Shown: positions 36,981-45,712, numbered from the stretch's first letter. The stretch is DNA of 64,000 bases from an uncultured Burkholderiales bacterium (GCA_903932865.1 CAIZHQ010000026.1:62001-126000), one strand, 5' to 3'. Numbers and translations are program-made. Notes: a model not told the origin generated them from the letters alone.

Positions 36981-37700
36981 TCAGTTTTTTTGAAACCGCG
37001 CAAAGCCCGCTGCCCGCAACTGGCATGCCGGGCACTGGCCGCAGCCATATCCCCAATCGTGGCGCTGCGTGCGGTCGCCCAGATAGCAGGTGTGGGTGTG
37101 CTCCACGATCAAGTCCACCAACGCCTGCCCGCCTTGCGCCGGGTCGGCTTGTTGACCCAAGTCGTGCGCCAATTGCCAGGTCTGGGCCTTGTCGATCCAC
37201 ATGAGCGGGGTTTCGATCAACAACTTGCGGTCCATGCCCAGCGACAGGGCGACCTGCATGGCCTTCATGGTGTCGTCACGGCAATCCGGGTAGCCCGAAA
37301 AATCGGTCTCGCACACGCCGGTGACGATGACCTGCAAACCCCGGCGGTAAGCCAAGGCAGCGGCCAGCGTGAGGAACAGCAGGTTGCGCCCGGGCACAAA
37401 GGTGTTGGGCAGGCCCGAACTTTCCATCTCGATGGCGGTGTCGCGGGTCAAAGACGTTTCGCTGATCTGGCCGAGGATGCCTGCATCCAACAAATGGTCT
37501 TCGCCCATCTTGGAGGCCCAAACCGGAAAGCGCGCCTTGATCGCGGCCAGCACATTGAGGCGGGCATCCAGCTCGACTTTGTGGCGCTGGCCATAGTCAA
37601 AAGCCAGGGTTTCGACACGTTCATAACGGGCCAAAGCATGGGCCAGGCAGGTGGTGGAGTCTTGGCCACCAGAAAACAGAACAAGAGCGGATTTGTGCAT
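36981..37700 (-). CDS. queC: 7-cyano-7-deazaguanine synthase QueC
   Basis: Enzyme of 239 residues making preQ0 for queuosine tRNA modification by ATP-driven conversion of carboxy-deazaguanine and ammonia. The ATP pyrophosphatase P-loop is [15 protein letters not shown] at the N-terminus. Zinc ligands lie in the C-terminal cluster [15 protein letters not shown] typical [17 protein letters not shown] is present. ATG 37700. It diverges from recQ with a 197-base region between, which contains a striking inverted repeat. No preQ1 riboswitch-like element was recognised. Confidence 0.95.
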   Translation of the reverse strand: MHKSALVLFSGGQDSTTCLAHALARYERVETLAFDYGQRHKVELDARLNVLAAIKARFPVWASKMGEDHLLDAGILGQISETSLTRDTAIEMESSGLPNTFVPGRNLLFLTLAAALAYRRGLQVIVTGVCETDFSGYPDCRDDTMKAMQVALSLGMDRKLLIETPLMWIDKAQTWQLAHDLGQQADPAQGGQALVDLIVEHTHTCYLGDRTQRHDWGYGCGQCPACQLRAAGFARFQKN

Positions 37701-37741
37701 GGGGAAGGATAGTAAACGCAGGCGCGCAGCCCATGGCCCTT

Positions 37742-37831
37742 GTGTGGGTGGGTGAGGGCGGGAATGGGGTGACGATTTTGGCGTACCCCCGCCTCATGAG
37801 GAACCCTGTGCCCGCCCTCACCCACCCACAC
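37742..37831. repeat. 21-bp inverted repeat with G-quadruplex-capable arms between queC and recQ
   Basis: Positions 37742-37762 are the exact reverse complement of 37811-37831. The plus-strand arm contains GGGTGGGTGAGGGCGGG, four G-triplets with loops of 1, 3 and 1 bases; the other arm gives the same on the minus strand. A 48-base central part separates the arms. It lies in the divergent queC/recQ leader, so transcripts or single strands could fold as hairpin, cruciform or quadruplex. It may also be a dispersed repeat family. Confidence 0.7.
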
Positions 37832-37897
37832 CACACCCGCAAAACCCAAGCCATCGATAGAGGACAATCAAGCCTTCAAAAAACCCGTCAAACCCCA

Positions 37898-39781
37898 GTG
37901 TCCCCCCACCTCCCCATCCTGCGCGAAGTTTTTGGCTACGACGCCTTTCGCGGACCGCAGCAGGCCATCATTGACCATGTGGCGGCCGGGGGCGATGCGC
38001 TGGTGCTCATGCCCACGGGCGGGGGCAAATCGCTGTGTTACCAAATCCCGGCCATTGCACGCCAGCGGGCAGGCCAGGGCATCACCGTGGTGGTCTCGCC
38101 ACTGATTGCACTGATGCACGACCAGGTGGGCGCGCTGCACGAGGCGGGTGTGAATGCAGCGTTTTTGAACTCCACCCTGACCAGCGAAGAAGCCAGCGAC
38201 ATTGAACGCCGCTTGTTGCGCGGCGAAATCACCCTGCTCTACGCCGCGCCTGAACGCGTGACCAACGGCCGCTTTTTGGCCCAAATGGACTCGCTGCAAG
38301 AGCGCGGGCTGCTCAGCCTGTTTGCCATTGACGAAGCGCATTGCGTGAGCCAATGGGGCCACGACTTCCGGCCCGAATACCGGGGCTTGACGGTGCTGCA
38401 CGAACGCTACCCCGGCGTGCCGCGCGTGGCACTTACGGCCACGGCCGATGCGCTCACGCGCGCCGACATCATCGAGCGGCTGCAACTGGAAAGCGCCGAG
38501 CTGTTCATCAGCAGCTTTGACCGCCCCAACATCCGTTACACCATCGTCGAGAAAAAAGAAGCCAGCACCCAGCTGCTGCGCTTCATTGAGCGCGATCACC
38601 CCGAGGAAGCCGGTGTGGTCTATTGCCAGTCGCGCAAGCGGGTGGAAGACATCGCGGCCATGCTGTGTGAGGCGGGTGTTCATGCGCTGCCGTATCACGC
38701 GGGGCTGCCCGCCGAGATGCGCCAGCGCCACCAAAACGAATTCTTGCGCGAAGAAGGCGTGGTGATGGTGGCCACCATCGCGTTCGGCATGGGCATCGAC
38801 AAACCCGATGTGCGCTTTGTGGCGCACCTGGACATGCCCAAAAACATCGAAGGCTATTACCAAGAGACCGGGCGCGCCGGGCGCGATGGCTTGGCGTCGG
38901 ACGCGTGGATGGCCTATGGCCTGCAAGACGTGGTGAACCAGCGCCGCATGATCGACGAAAGCCCAGCGGGCGAAGAGTTCAAGCAGGTGATGCGCGGCAA
39001 GCTCGACGCCCTGCTGGCCCTGGCCGAAGCCACCGACTGCCGCCGCGTGCGCTTGCTGAGCTACTTTGACGAAACCTACAAAGGCCAAACCGAGAGCAGC
39101 CAGGGCGTGTACATGCCCTACTGCGGCAACTGCGACAACTGCCTGAACCCGCCCGAAGTGTGGGACGGCACCGATGCGGCGCGCAAACTGCTGTCCACCG
39201 TGTACCGCTGCCACCAGGCCAGCGGCCACAGCTTTGGCGCGGCGCACACCATGGACATCGTGCGCGGCAAAAAAACCGAGAAAGTGGCGCAACGCGGCCA
39301 CGAGAGCATCAGCACCTTTGGTGTGGGGGCCGAGTACAGCGAGCAGCAACTGCGCGCCGTGATGCGCCAGCTGATCGCCATTGGTGCGCTGCATGTGCAC
39401 ACCGAAGAAGGCTTCAGCACCCTGCACCTGACCGAAGCCTCGCGCGCCGTGCTGAAGGGCGATGTGCCGGTGCAGCTGCGCGAGAGCACCAGCCAACGTG
39501 CCGACAAACGCACACGCAGCCGCAGCGCCCCATCACCCGCTGCCGCCAACTTGGGGCAAGACGCGATGGTGCGCTACATCAACCTCAAGGCCTGGCGCGC
39601 CGAAGTGGCCAAAGAGCACAACCTGCCCGCGTACGTCATCTTCCACGATGCAACGCTCGCAGCCATTGCCGAAGCCGCACCGCAAAGCCTGGCGCAACTG
39701 CAAGGCATCAGCGGGCTGGGTGTGAAAAAGCTCGAAGCCTACGGCCCGCAGGTGCTGCGGGTGTGCAACGGGGCGGCTTGA
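37898..39781 (+). CDS. recQ: ATP-dependent DNA helicase RecQ
   Basis: RecQ helicase, 627 residues from GTG 37898; an ATG at 37733 opens the frame earlier but that part crosses the repeat region and is not RecQ-like. Visible are Walker A PTGGGKSLCYQIPAIA, the DEAH box AIDEAHCVSQWGHDFRPEY, motif VI TGRAGRDGLASDAW, the RQC zinc cluster (CRRVRLL, YCGNCDNCLNPP) and a C-terminal HRDC domain (LKAWRAEVAKEHNLPAYVIF). RecQ unwinds forked and G-quadruplex DNA in repair. An imperfect copy of its last 64 bases occurs at 40703-40766. Confidence 0.95.
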   Translation: MSPHLPILREVFGYDAFRGPQQAIIDHVAAGGDALVLMPTGGGKSLCYQIPAIARQRAGQGITVVVSPLIALMHDQVGALHEAGVNAAFLNSTLTSEEASDIERRLLRGEITLLYAAPERVTNGRFLAQMDSLQERGLLSLFAIDEAHCVSQWGHDFRPEYRGLTVLHERYPGVPRVALTATADALTRADIIERLQLESAELFISSFDRPNIRYTIVEKKEASTQLLRFIERDHPEEAGVVYCQSRKRVEDIAAMLCEAGVHALPYHAGLPAEMRQRHQNEFLREEGVVMVATIAFGMGIDKPDVRFVAHLDMPKNIEGYYQETGRAGRDGLASDAWMAYGLQDVVNQRRMIDESPAGEEFKQVMRGKLDALLALAEATDCRRVRLLSYFDETYKGQTESSQGVYMPYCGNCDNCLNPPEVWDGTDAARKLLSTVYRCHQASGHSFGAAHTMDIVRGKKTEKVAQRGHESISTFGVGAEYSEQQLRAVMRQLIAIGALHVHTEEGFSTLHLTEASRAVLKGDVPVQLRESTSQRADKRTRSRSAPSPAAANLGQDAMVRYINLKAWRAEVAKEHNLPAYVIFHDATLAAIAEAAPQSLAQLQGISGLGVKKLEAYGPQVLRVCNGAA

Positions 39782-39784
39782 TCA
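39721..39784 (+). repeat. Left direct repeat: 3' end of recQ
   Basis: The last 61 coding bases of recQ plus the TCA after the stop match 40703-40766 with 8 mismatches in 64 positions. The two copies bracket about 920 bases that contain the higBA pair, in the manner of an insertion that rebuilt or duplicated the gene end. Confidence 0.8.
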
Positions 39785-40049
39785 GTCAGCGGGTGGAATA
39801 AAGAAGGAGCACCGGGGTTCATGGGAAATTTATACCTGCATGAAATAACAACACGCAAGCCCCAAAGCCTTGCTGCACGCCATTTGCCGCAATTTCTCTC
39901 ACAGGAAGTATCCACCGGGTTTCGCGGTCTACATCACGTTAGGTGAGTACGGTCAGCACGATCCTGGACCGGTTGATGCACCGCTGCACGCTTGGTCGTC
40001 CACGCTTCGGCTTCATTGCCAGTGATTAGCGTTTTTGCTAACATTGGGT
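39785..40049. other. Non-coding 265-base spacer between recQ and the toxin gene
   Basis: No convincing reading frame. Base composition is more AT-rich than the neighbouring genes, especially 39805-39855. It is part of the segment between the two recQ-end repeats and probably came with the toxin/antitoxin genes. Confidence 0.4.
40026..40041. promoter_or_regulatory. Possible operator of the toxin-antitoxin operon
   Basis: TTAGC (40026-40030) and GCTAA (40037-40041) form an inverted repeat with a GTTTTT spacer directly before the toxin start at 40050. Antitoxins of this type usually repress their own operon at such palindromes. Confidence 0.35.
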
Positions 40050-40376
40050 ATGGCGTTTGAGATTCACTACTTCCATGAGCGCGTTTATGCAGAGGTGCAT
40101 TCATGGCCAGTTGACGTCCTGGCCGACTATGCGCGGTTGGTTGAACTTCTCACGGAGCATGGGCCAAGTCTTCGCTTGCCACATTCACGCGCCTTTGGTG
40201 ACGGGTTGTTCGAGTTACGTCCGCGTGGGCGATCGGGCATTGGGCGGGCGTTTTATTGTTTTTTGATGGGGAAGAGAATCGTCGTTCTGCATGCGTTTAT
40301 CAAGAAGTCGCAGCAGACCCCTGACAACGAATTGAAGATGGCGCGAAAGCGCCTGAAGGAGGTAATGCATGGCTGA
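40050..40376 (+). CDS. HigB/RelE-type toxin (DUF891/Gp49-like)
   Basis: Predicted ribosome-dependent mRNA interferase of 108 residues. Segments LADYARLVELLTEHGPSLRLPHSRAFGDGLFELRP and RAFYCFLMGKRIVVLHAFIKKSQQTPDNELKMARKRL are characteristic of the phage-derived Gp49-like/HigB toxin family, including the basic helix near the C-terminus. ATG 40050 begins at MAFEIHYFHERV. Its 3' end overlaps the antitoxin gene by eight bases, and toxin-first order is typical of higBA. Codon use is less GC-rich than neighbours. It sits between recQ-end direct repeats, which suggests acquisition. Confidence 0.88.
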   Translation: MAFEIHYFHERVYAEVHSWPVDVLADYARLVELLTEHGPSLRLPHSRAFGDGLFELRPRGRSGIGRAFYCFLMGKRIVVLHAFIKKSQQTPDNELKMARKRLKEVMHG

Positions 40377-40686
40377 CTTGAAGTACATACCGGTTCCTCA
40401 TAATCACGCTGAATTTTTGGCAGCGGCAAGGCAACGCCCGGGATTTAATGATGCCTACGGCAGCCTTGAACTCGAATACACCGTTGCAAGCCAGATGCTC
40501 AAAGCGCGTGCCAAAGCTGGCTTGACGCAAGACGCAGTCGCAGAGCGCATGGGTACAACCAAAAGTGCAATTTCGCGCTTGGAGAGTGCCGGGCGTCACG
40601 CTCCATCATTGGCCACCTTGAAAAAATACGCCGCCGCGGTTGGCTGTGATTTGCAAGTCAAGTTTGTGCCGCAAAAAGCGGCATGA
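40369..40686 (+). CDS. HigA/XRE-family antitoxin
   Basis: Helix-turn-helix antitoxin of 105 residues. An N-terminal toxin-binding part (MADLKYIPVPHNHAEFLAAARQRPG) is followed by a lambda-repressor-like HTH at about 40-95 (LKARAKAGLTQDAVAERMGTTKSAISRLESAGRHAPS, LATLKKYAAAVGC). It overlaps the toxin gene and has a GGAGG ribosome site inside it. Neutralises the toxin and represses the pair, by analogy. It ends just before the second recQ-end repeat. Confidence 0.9.
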   Translation: MADLKYIPVPHNHAEFLAAARQRPGFNDAYGSLELEYTVASQMLKARAKAGLTQDAVAERMGTTKSAISRLESAGRHAPSLATLKKYAAAVGCDLQVKFVPQKAA

Positions 40687-40702
40687 CGTCGAACTGGTCA
40701 TT

Positions 40703-40766
40703 TGTGAAAAAGTTCGAAGCGTAAGGTGCCCAGGTGCTGCGGGTGTGCAATGGGGCGACTTGATCA
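40703..40766 (+). repeat. Right direct repeat: degenerate copy of the recQ 3' end
   Basis: Matches 39721-39784 at 56 of 64 positions. It carries the equivalent of the recQ stop (TGA) but is separated from recQ by 918 bases. It runs up to and overlaps the stop of soxA (TCA at 40764). Likely left by the event that brought the higBA pair. Confidence 0.8.
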
Positions 40767-41621
40767 CTTGCGCACAGCCGGCACCTCGATGGGCAAACCC
40801 TCACCGCGCCACATCAGGTACAGCGCCAGTTGCCGCATTTCCAGGGCACCCCAAGGCGGAACTTCGGCGCGAATACCGGCATAACAACTGCGCAAGCGCC
40901 GCTCCAGCGATCCCGGCTTTTGCCATTCCAGACGGTACACCGGGTAGCCATTGGGCTGCCCTTGACTCAGCGGGTCGGTGTACAGGCGTTGTCCAAAATT
41001 CTGGTCATGGCATTGGGCACACGACAAATTCATTTGGCCTTGGCGTTGTGCATACAAGGTGGCCCCCGCTTGCCAGTGGCCACGGGCCACACCGCCAATG
41101 TCCACCCGCAAGGGCATGCCTTTGGAGGCCTGGGTCACCAGCAAACTCAGGCCCAGCAAGGCGTCAGATTCGGGCGCGAGTGCGGGTGCTTGCTGATGGC
41201 GCGTGGTGCATTGGTGGATGCGGTCTTCCAGGTTGAACAGTCGCCCACTGGCGGCATCGATGGCGGGGTAACGCGTGGCGACGCCTTTCATGCTGGTGGC
41301 CACTGCGCCGTGGCAACTCGCGCACGATTTCCCGTTGGCGGCACTGGCTTGGCCCCAAGCTTGCACCCCTTGGCTCAGCCAGAGTTGGGCGGGGTTGGCA
41401 AATTCGTCGGCTTGCAAGGCTTGCACATCCTTGCCCGAGTAATGTAAGCCCGATTTGAGTTGTGACAAAGGCAAGCTGCGTGCGGGTGGCGCTGCCGTCT
41501 GCGCAGCCGAGTACCCACTCACCGACCACAACGCGATCAGCACAAAAACCAACCAAGACGCCTTGATCGCGGTGCGCACACACCCAGCTGCGGGCATCGA
41601 AGCGAACGCTCTGCTGCTCAT
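40764..41621 (-). CDS. soxA: Dihaem SoxA-like cytochrome c
   Basis: Periplasmic dihaem c-type cytochrome of 285 residues, subunit of SoxXA, which joins a sulfur substrate to the SoxY cysteine. The start ATG 41621 gives a membrane-type signal (SWLVFVLIALWSVSG). Two haem motifs are visible, CASCH (100-104) and CAQCH (201-205), plus the active-site cysteine in RRLRSCYAGIR (Cys246). The segment between, LYTDPLSQGQPNGYPVYRLEWQKPGSLERRL, is strongly SoxA-like. It is the last gene of the six-gene operon, 4 bases after soxZ. No soxB or soxCD is in the window. Confidence 0.92.
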   Translation of the reverse strand: MSSRAFASMPAAGCVRTAIKASWLVFVLIALWSVSGYSAAQTAAPPARSLPLSQLKSGLHYSGKDVQALQADEFANPAQLWLSQGVQAWGQASAANGKSCASCHGAVATSMKGVATRYPAIDAASGRLFNLEDRIHQCTTRHQQAPALAPESDALLGLSLLVTQASKGMPLRVDIGGVARGHWQAGATLYAQRQGQMNLSCAQCHDQNFGQRLYTDPLSQGQPNGYPVYRLEWQKPGSLERRLRSCYAGIRAEVPPWGALEMRQLALYLMWRGEGLPIEVPAVRK

Positions 41622-41625
41622 GCGC

Positions 41626-41967
41626 TCAGGGGCTGCTCTTGGGCAAGACCGGCAGCATTTGCCGCAAGTGGCCTTTGACACCCCGGTCATCGATCCACGC
41701 CACATGCATTTCGGCCGTTTGTTCTGCTCGCACAAAAAATTCAAACAGGGGATTGGCCGAAATCCCCGAAGAAGGCTCCACACGGAACACCTCTTGTTGG
41801 CCCCAGGTGCAGGTCAATGACTGGATCACGTTGCGCGGCACCAACTTGCCCAACAGGTCTTGCAGATAACCCGTGTCCATGGGGTGCTGAATCAACAAAC
41901 GGACTTTGACCACATCCCCCGCCAGGACGCGTTCAGGCCATTGGATGCGTGCCAATGCCATGTTCAT
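41626..41967 (-). CDS. soxZ: SoxZ-like sulfur carrier partner
   Basis: Small protein of 113 residues that pairs with SoxY to carry sulfur intermediates in the periplasm. LARIQWPERVLAGDVVKVRLLIQHPMDTGY at the start and the FEFFVRAEQTAEMHVAWIDDRGVKG end are SoxZ-like. It has no signal peptide and would be exported bound to SoxY, as is known for the family. ATG 41967 overlaps the soxY stop (ATGA). The fold is immunoglobulin-like by homology. Confidence 0.9.
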   Translation of the reverse strand: MNMALARIQWPERVLAGDVVKVRLLIQHPMDTGYLQDLLGKLVPRNVIQSLTCTWGQQEVFRVEPSSGISANPLFEFFVRAEQTAEMHVAWIDDRGVKGHLRQMLPVLPKSSP

Positions 41968-42449
41968 GAAGCGTCGACGCAAGCCGACTCGGTGACGATG
42001 ATTTCCATCTGGCCATAGCGAAACTCACCATTGGACAAACGTGCCAAAGCGACCACTTGCTGGGTGCCCGCCAAGCGCAGGCGTGTGCTGACTTCGGCCC
42101 GGCCATTCCATGGGCCCAAATGAAAAACCGCCATGCGCGTCACCGGATTGCGCTGAGACAACAGGTACACATGCGTCACATGGTCTTGGGGCGTCATGGG
42201 GCTTTGCACTTGCACCGTGACAGGCACCAAAGTGCCGTTGTCAGCCAAAACGGGGGCCACCCATTTCACGTCTTGCTCCAACACACGAGCGCCCTGGGTC
42301 AGGGGCTCGATCATTTTCGCCACGCTCAACAACTGGCCCGACGCCATGTCTTGCGCCTGGCTGGGCCACAGCTGAACTGCCAACCCATAAAGACCGGCCC
42401 GCAGCGCTTGCCGCAAGCCTTCGCGACGGGTCCATGTGGGCCAATTCAT
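41964..42449 (-). CDS. soxY: SoxY-like sulfur carrier with atypical C-terminus
   Basis: Carrier protein of 161 residues. A twin-arginine-like leader (TRREGLRQALRAG) is followed by the SoxY core LVPVTVQVQSPMTPQDHVTHVY and MAVFHLGPWNGRAEVSTRLRLA. Canonical SoxY ends in GGCGG, where the cysteine carries thiosulfate. Here the end is VTESACVDAS: one cysteine sits at residue 157, at the same spacing from the preceding VT as in the canonical form, but without the glycines. It can probably still carry a substrate, but the swinging-arm end is different. Overlaps soxX and soxZ. Confidence 0.88.
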   Translation of the reverse strand: MNWPTWTRREGLRQALRAGLYGLAVQLWPSQAQDMASGQLLSVAKMIEPLTQGARVLEQDVKWVAPVLADNGTLVPVTVQVQSPMTPQDHVTHVYLLSQRNPVTRMAVFHLGPWNGRAEVSTRLRLAGTQQVVALARLSNGEFRYGQMEIIVTESACVDAS

Positions 42450-42862
42450 GGCGTGGCCTTGTTGGGCAAGAACAAGTAACTCAAGATGTCTTCAAGCCCT
42501 TGCGCCGTCAAAATGGTTTGCCCCTTGTAGGGGTTCGCGACCTTGTTCAAACCCTCGGTACTCAAATAGGCGGGCATGATGGTTTGCGGATTAAAGCGCC
42601 GGGCATCGGCGATGCGCTCGCGGGCTTGATCTTTGGTGCTGCGCTCCGCCAAACCGACCAAAGACGGTCCGAGTGCGCCACCCGCAGGCAAACCCTGCAC
42701 TTGATGGCACAGCACACAGCCGCTGTCTTGCCTTTGCAAGAGCAAGGCTTTGCCCCGATCCGGCGAGGCCAAGCTGACGGCCTCTGACGCTTGCGCAGCG
42801 GCCCAGCCCCAGCCAGCGCTACACACCAAGGCCCACACCCTTGCCAAGCCCAGCACCGTCAT
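42446..42862 (-). CDS. soxX: SoxX-like monohaem cytochrome c
   Basis: Cytochrome c of 138 residues with signal peptide (LARVWALVCSAGWGWAAAQA). One haem motif, CVLCH, is at 49-53, and the distal methionine is probably in QTIMPAYLS. The GPSLVGLAERSTKDQARERIADAR segment is SoxX-like. It overlaps the molybdenum hydroxylase large subunit gene by four bases and soxY by four. With SoxA it would form SoxXA. Confidence 0.9.
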   Translation of the reverse strand: MTVLGLARVWALVCSAGWGWAAAQASEAVSLASPDRGKALLLQRQDSGCVLCHQVQGLPAGGALGPSLVGLAERSTKDQARERIADARRFNPQTIMPAYLSTEGLNKVANPYKGQTILTAQGLEDILSYLFLPNKATP

Positions 42863-45027
42863 GCGCGGGCCAAAGTCAAACCATGGTTTTTCAGGGGCAG
42901 GCTGCGGATGCGTTTGCCCAAAGCGGCCGAAATGGCGTTGGCCACCGCCGGAGCCAAAGGCGCTTGGGCGGGCTCGCCCACCCCGCCCCAGAAGCCGCCT
43001 GTGGGCGCAATCACCACCTCCACCTTGGGCATTTCGTTCAAGCGCATCATCCGGTAATCGTGGAAGTTCGATTGCTCCACTCGCCCGTCCTTGATGGTGT
43101 TCTCACCCCAGAAGATGGCGGTCAAACCGTGCACCACGCTGCCCTGGAACTGGGCCACGATGTTGTCGGGGTTGACGGCATAACCGGGGTCAATGCCGAT
43201 CACGATGCGGTGGATCTTGACCTCGTTTTTGGCGTTGATGGAGACATCGCACACGCAAGCCGTCCAACTGCCATAACCGTCGGTGGCGGCCACGCCGCGG
43301 AAAACACCCGGTGCTGGTTTTTTGTCCCAACCGGCTGCCTTGGTCACGGCCAGCAAGATGGCCCGGTCGCGGTTGGCTTTTTCATTGTTGGGCAGCATGG
43401 CCAAGCGATACGCCACCGGGTCTTGTAAGGCCGCCTGGGCCATCTCATCAATGAAGCACTCACGCCCAAACGGGTTTTGTGAATGCCCCACGGTGCGCCA
43501 AAAACCCACCGGCACATTGGTGTTGCGCTGGGCATAGTCCACCAAAGTGTTGGGAATGTCGTAGGGGTGGTCGTTGAAGCAGGCCACCGCCTGCCCATCC
43601 ACCCCTTTGGGCAAGGGCAGTTTCAGCAAGGTGGCCAAGATGGACGGGGCGCTGACACGGATGTGCAGCGCCTCTGGCTTGCCCGTGGCATTCAAGCCCG
43701 CCTTGAAACGCATCAGGCTGGCCGGGCGGTACAGGCCGTGTTGAATTTCCTCTTCGCGGGACCACAGCATTTTGATGGGCTTGCCGGGCATGGCCTTGGC
43801 AATCGTGACGGCTTGGCGTGTGAAGTCTTGCGGGCTTTTACGACCAAGACCCCCGCCCAATTGCATGGGATGCACTTTCACGTTGGCCTGGGGCACACCG
43901 GCGGTCGCTGCCGCCACGGCCAAAGTGGATTCCGGGTTTTGCGTCGAGCACCACACATCGAGTTGGTCGCCCTGTAACCAAGCGGTGCACACCATGGGCT
44001 CCATGGTGGCGTGCGCCAAATAGGGCGTGAAGTACTCGGCCTCGATGACCTTGGCCGCTTTGCTCAGCGCGTCGGCCGTGTTGCCGTCGTTGCGGGCCAC
44101 TGCCAGTTCTGGCTGATCCATGCCCGCTTTGAAGTGCGTCATGATGGCCGCGCTGCTCAAGGTGCCGTGCTCGCCCACATCCCAGTCCACCGCCACATCG
44201 CGCAGCGCTTCTTTGGCGCGCCACCAGTTGTCGGCCACCACGGCCACAAAGGTGCCCAAATTCAACACCTTGACGATGCCCCTGCGGTTTTCCACCTTGG
44301 AGGCGTCCATGGTTTTGACGGTACCGTTGAACACCGGTGAAGCCGCAATGGCCGCGTGCAGCATGCCAGGCACTTGGGCGTCGATGCCGTACTTCACACG
44401 GCCGGTCACGATGTCGGGAATGTCCACTCGGGCAATGGATTTGCCGATCAGCGTCCAGTCTTTGGGGTCTTTGAGCTTGACGTCTTTGGGCGCTTCCAGC
44501 TTGGCAGCTGCAGCGGCCAGTTTGCCGTAGCTGAGCGTGCGCTTGCTGGGCAGGTGGGTGACTTTGCTCAGCGCTGCTTTGCACTCGCTGGCTGGCACGC
44601 CCCATTGCTGGGCAGCCGCGGCTATCAGCATCTCGCGCCCGGTGGCCCCCGCTTTGCGCAGGTATTCCTGCGAATTGCGGATGGTGCGGCTGCCCACCGA
44701 CGCCATGTCGCCGTAAGCGCGTTTGGTGCGCAGGTTTTCATGCGCTGTGGCGTACTCGACGCGCACTTTTTTCCAATCGGCCTCCAACTCCTCGGCAATC
44801 ATCATGGGCGCAGAAGTCATGCTGCCTTGGCCCATTTCTGCACGGGCGTAGCGGATGACGATCGTGTCGTTGGGCTCGATTTCGACCCACACGTTGAGCT
44901 GAGGCGTATTGGCCGCTTGCGCCGATTGCGGCACAAAGAACCCGACCGACAAGCCTGCGGCGGCGGTGCTGGAGATCTTCAAGAAATGGCGGCGGTCCAT
45001 GCCGAAGGTCAGTTCTGGGGTGCTCAT
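42859..45027 (-). CDS. Molybdenum hydroxylase large subunit (xanthine dehydrogenase family, IorB/NicB-like), Tat-exported
   Basis: Molybdopterin-binding subunit of 722 residues. The N-terminus has a Tat signal ([19 protein letters not shown]), so the enzyme is periplasmic, as in isoquinoline 1-oxidoreductase-type proteins. Cofactor regions are visible as [14 protein letters not shown] and the catalytic-glutamate segment [14 protein letters not shown] near the C-terminus. ATG 45027 overlaps the small-subunit gene. There is no fused cytochrome domain, unlike nicotinate dehydrogenase NicB; the following SoxX and SoxA cytochromes might take its electrons. Substrate unknown: an aldehyde or N-heterocycle would be normal. 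Confidence 0.9.
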   Translation of the reverse strand: MSTPELTFGMDRRHFLKISSTAAAGLSVGFFVPQSAQAANTPQLNVWVEIEPNDTIVIRYARAEMGQGSMTSAPMMIAEELEADWKKVRVEYATAHENLRTKRAYGDMASVGSRTIRNSQEYLRKAGATGREMLIAAAAQQWGVPASECKAALSKVTHLPSKRTLSYGKLAAAAAKLEAPKDVKLKDPKDWTLIGKSIARVDIPDIVTGRVKYGIDAQVPGMLHAAIAASPVFNGTVKTMDASKVENRRGIVKVLNLGTFVAVVADNWWRAKEALRDVAVDWDVGEHGTLSSAAIMTHFKAGMDQPELAVARNDGNTADALSKAAKVIEAEYFTPYLAHATMEPMVCTAWLQGDQLDVWCSTQNPESTLAVAAATAGVPQANVKVHPMQLGGGLGRKSPQDFTRQAVTIAKAMPGKPIKMLWSREEEIQHGLYRPASLMRFKAGLNATGKPEALHIRVSAPSILATLLKLPLPKGVDGQAVACFNDHPYDIPNTLVDYAQRNTNVPVGFWRTVGHSQNPFGRECFIDEMAQAALQDPVAYRLAMLPNNEKANRDRAILLAVTKAAGWDKKPAPGVFRGVAATDGYGSWTACVCDVSINAKNEVKIHRIVIGIDPGYAVNPDNIVAQFQGSVVHGLTAIFWGENTIKDGRVEQSNFHDYRMMRLNEMPKVEVVIAPTGGFWGGVGEPAQAPLAPAVANAISAALGKRIRSLPLKNHGLTLARA

Positions 45028-45482
45028 GCGCGGGTCCCTTTCTTGGCAGCGGCATGGATGGCGGTGCGCATGCGGGCGTAGGTGCCGCAACGGCAAATGT
45101 TGGTCATCGCGGCGTCGATGTCTTCGTCGGTGGGTTTGGGCTTTTTCTTGAGCAGGGCGACCGCAGCGAGCATTTGCCCGCCTTGACAGTACCCACACTG
45201 AGGCACTTGGTGGTCAATCCAGGCTTGCTGCACGGCATGCAAACGGCCTTTGTCGGCCAAGCCTTCGATGGTGATGACCTTTTGCCCCGCAGCGCCCGAG
45301 ACCGGGTAAGCACAAGAGCGCACCGGCTCTCCATTGAGCAGCACCGTGCATGACCCACATTGGGCGATGCCGCAACCGAACTTGGGGCCTTTGATGTCGA
45401 GTTCATCGCGCAAGGCCCACAGCAGGGGCATTTCCGGCTCGACATCGAGGCTGTGGTTTTTACCGTTGACGTTCAGTTTCAT
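45024..45482 (-). CDS. Molybdenum hydroxylase small subunit (2Fe-2S, IorA-like)
   Basis: Iron-sulfur subunit of 152 residues with two [2Fe-2S] clusters. The plant-type ferredoxin cluster cysteines are in [17 protein letters not shown] and the helical domain cluster in [11 protein letters not shown] and [15 protein letters not shown] 45482 ([10 protein letters not shown]) is used; the frame is open slightly further upstream. It is the first gene of the six-gene operon and overlaps the large-subunit start by four bases. Electrons pass from the molybdenum site through these clusters to an outside acceptor. Confidence 0.93.
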   Translation of the reverse strand: MKLNVNGKNHSLDVEPEMPLLWALRDELDIKGPKFGCGIAQCGSCTVLLNGEPVRSCAYPVSGAAGQKVITIEGLADKGRLHAVQQAWIDHQVPQCGYCQGGQMLAAVALLKKKPKPTDEDIDAAMTNICRCGTYARMRTAIHAAAKKGTRA

Positions 45483-45712
45483 GTGGACAGTCTCCGTGGT
45501 GAAGGATTTGCAATCCACTATGTCGTGATCTCTGGGTTAAAGCAACCTGACTAGAACCTAGAAGGTCCTTGCGCGCATGCCGTTTTGTCACCCATGCGAC
45601 GCGTTTGGGTTGCCGTTGAACGCTTGGGGTGTGGCCCAAGAGTTGGGCTTGGGTTCACAATCCAACCATTAGCCCGTATCGGCATTTCAACGGAGCCACT
45701 TGTTTTGTGAGC

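Noticed and set aside
37868..39496. Long open frame opposite recQ (542 codons)
   Set aside because: A shadow frame of the GC-rich recQ gene, histidine/valine-rich with no family pattern.
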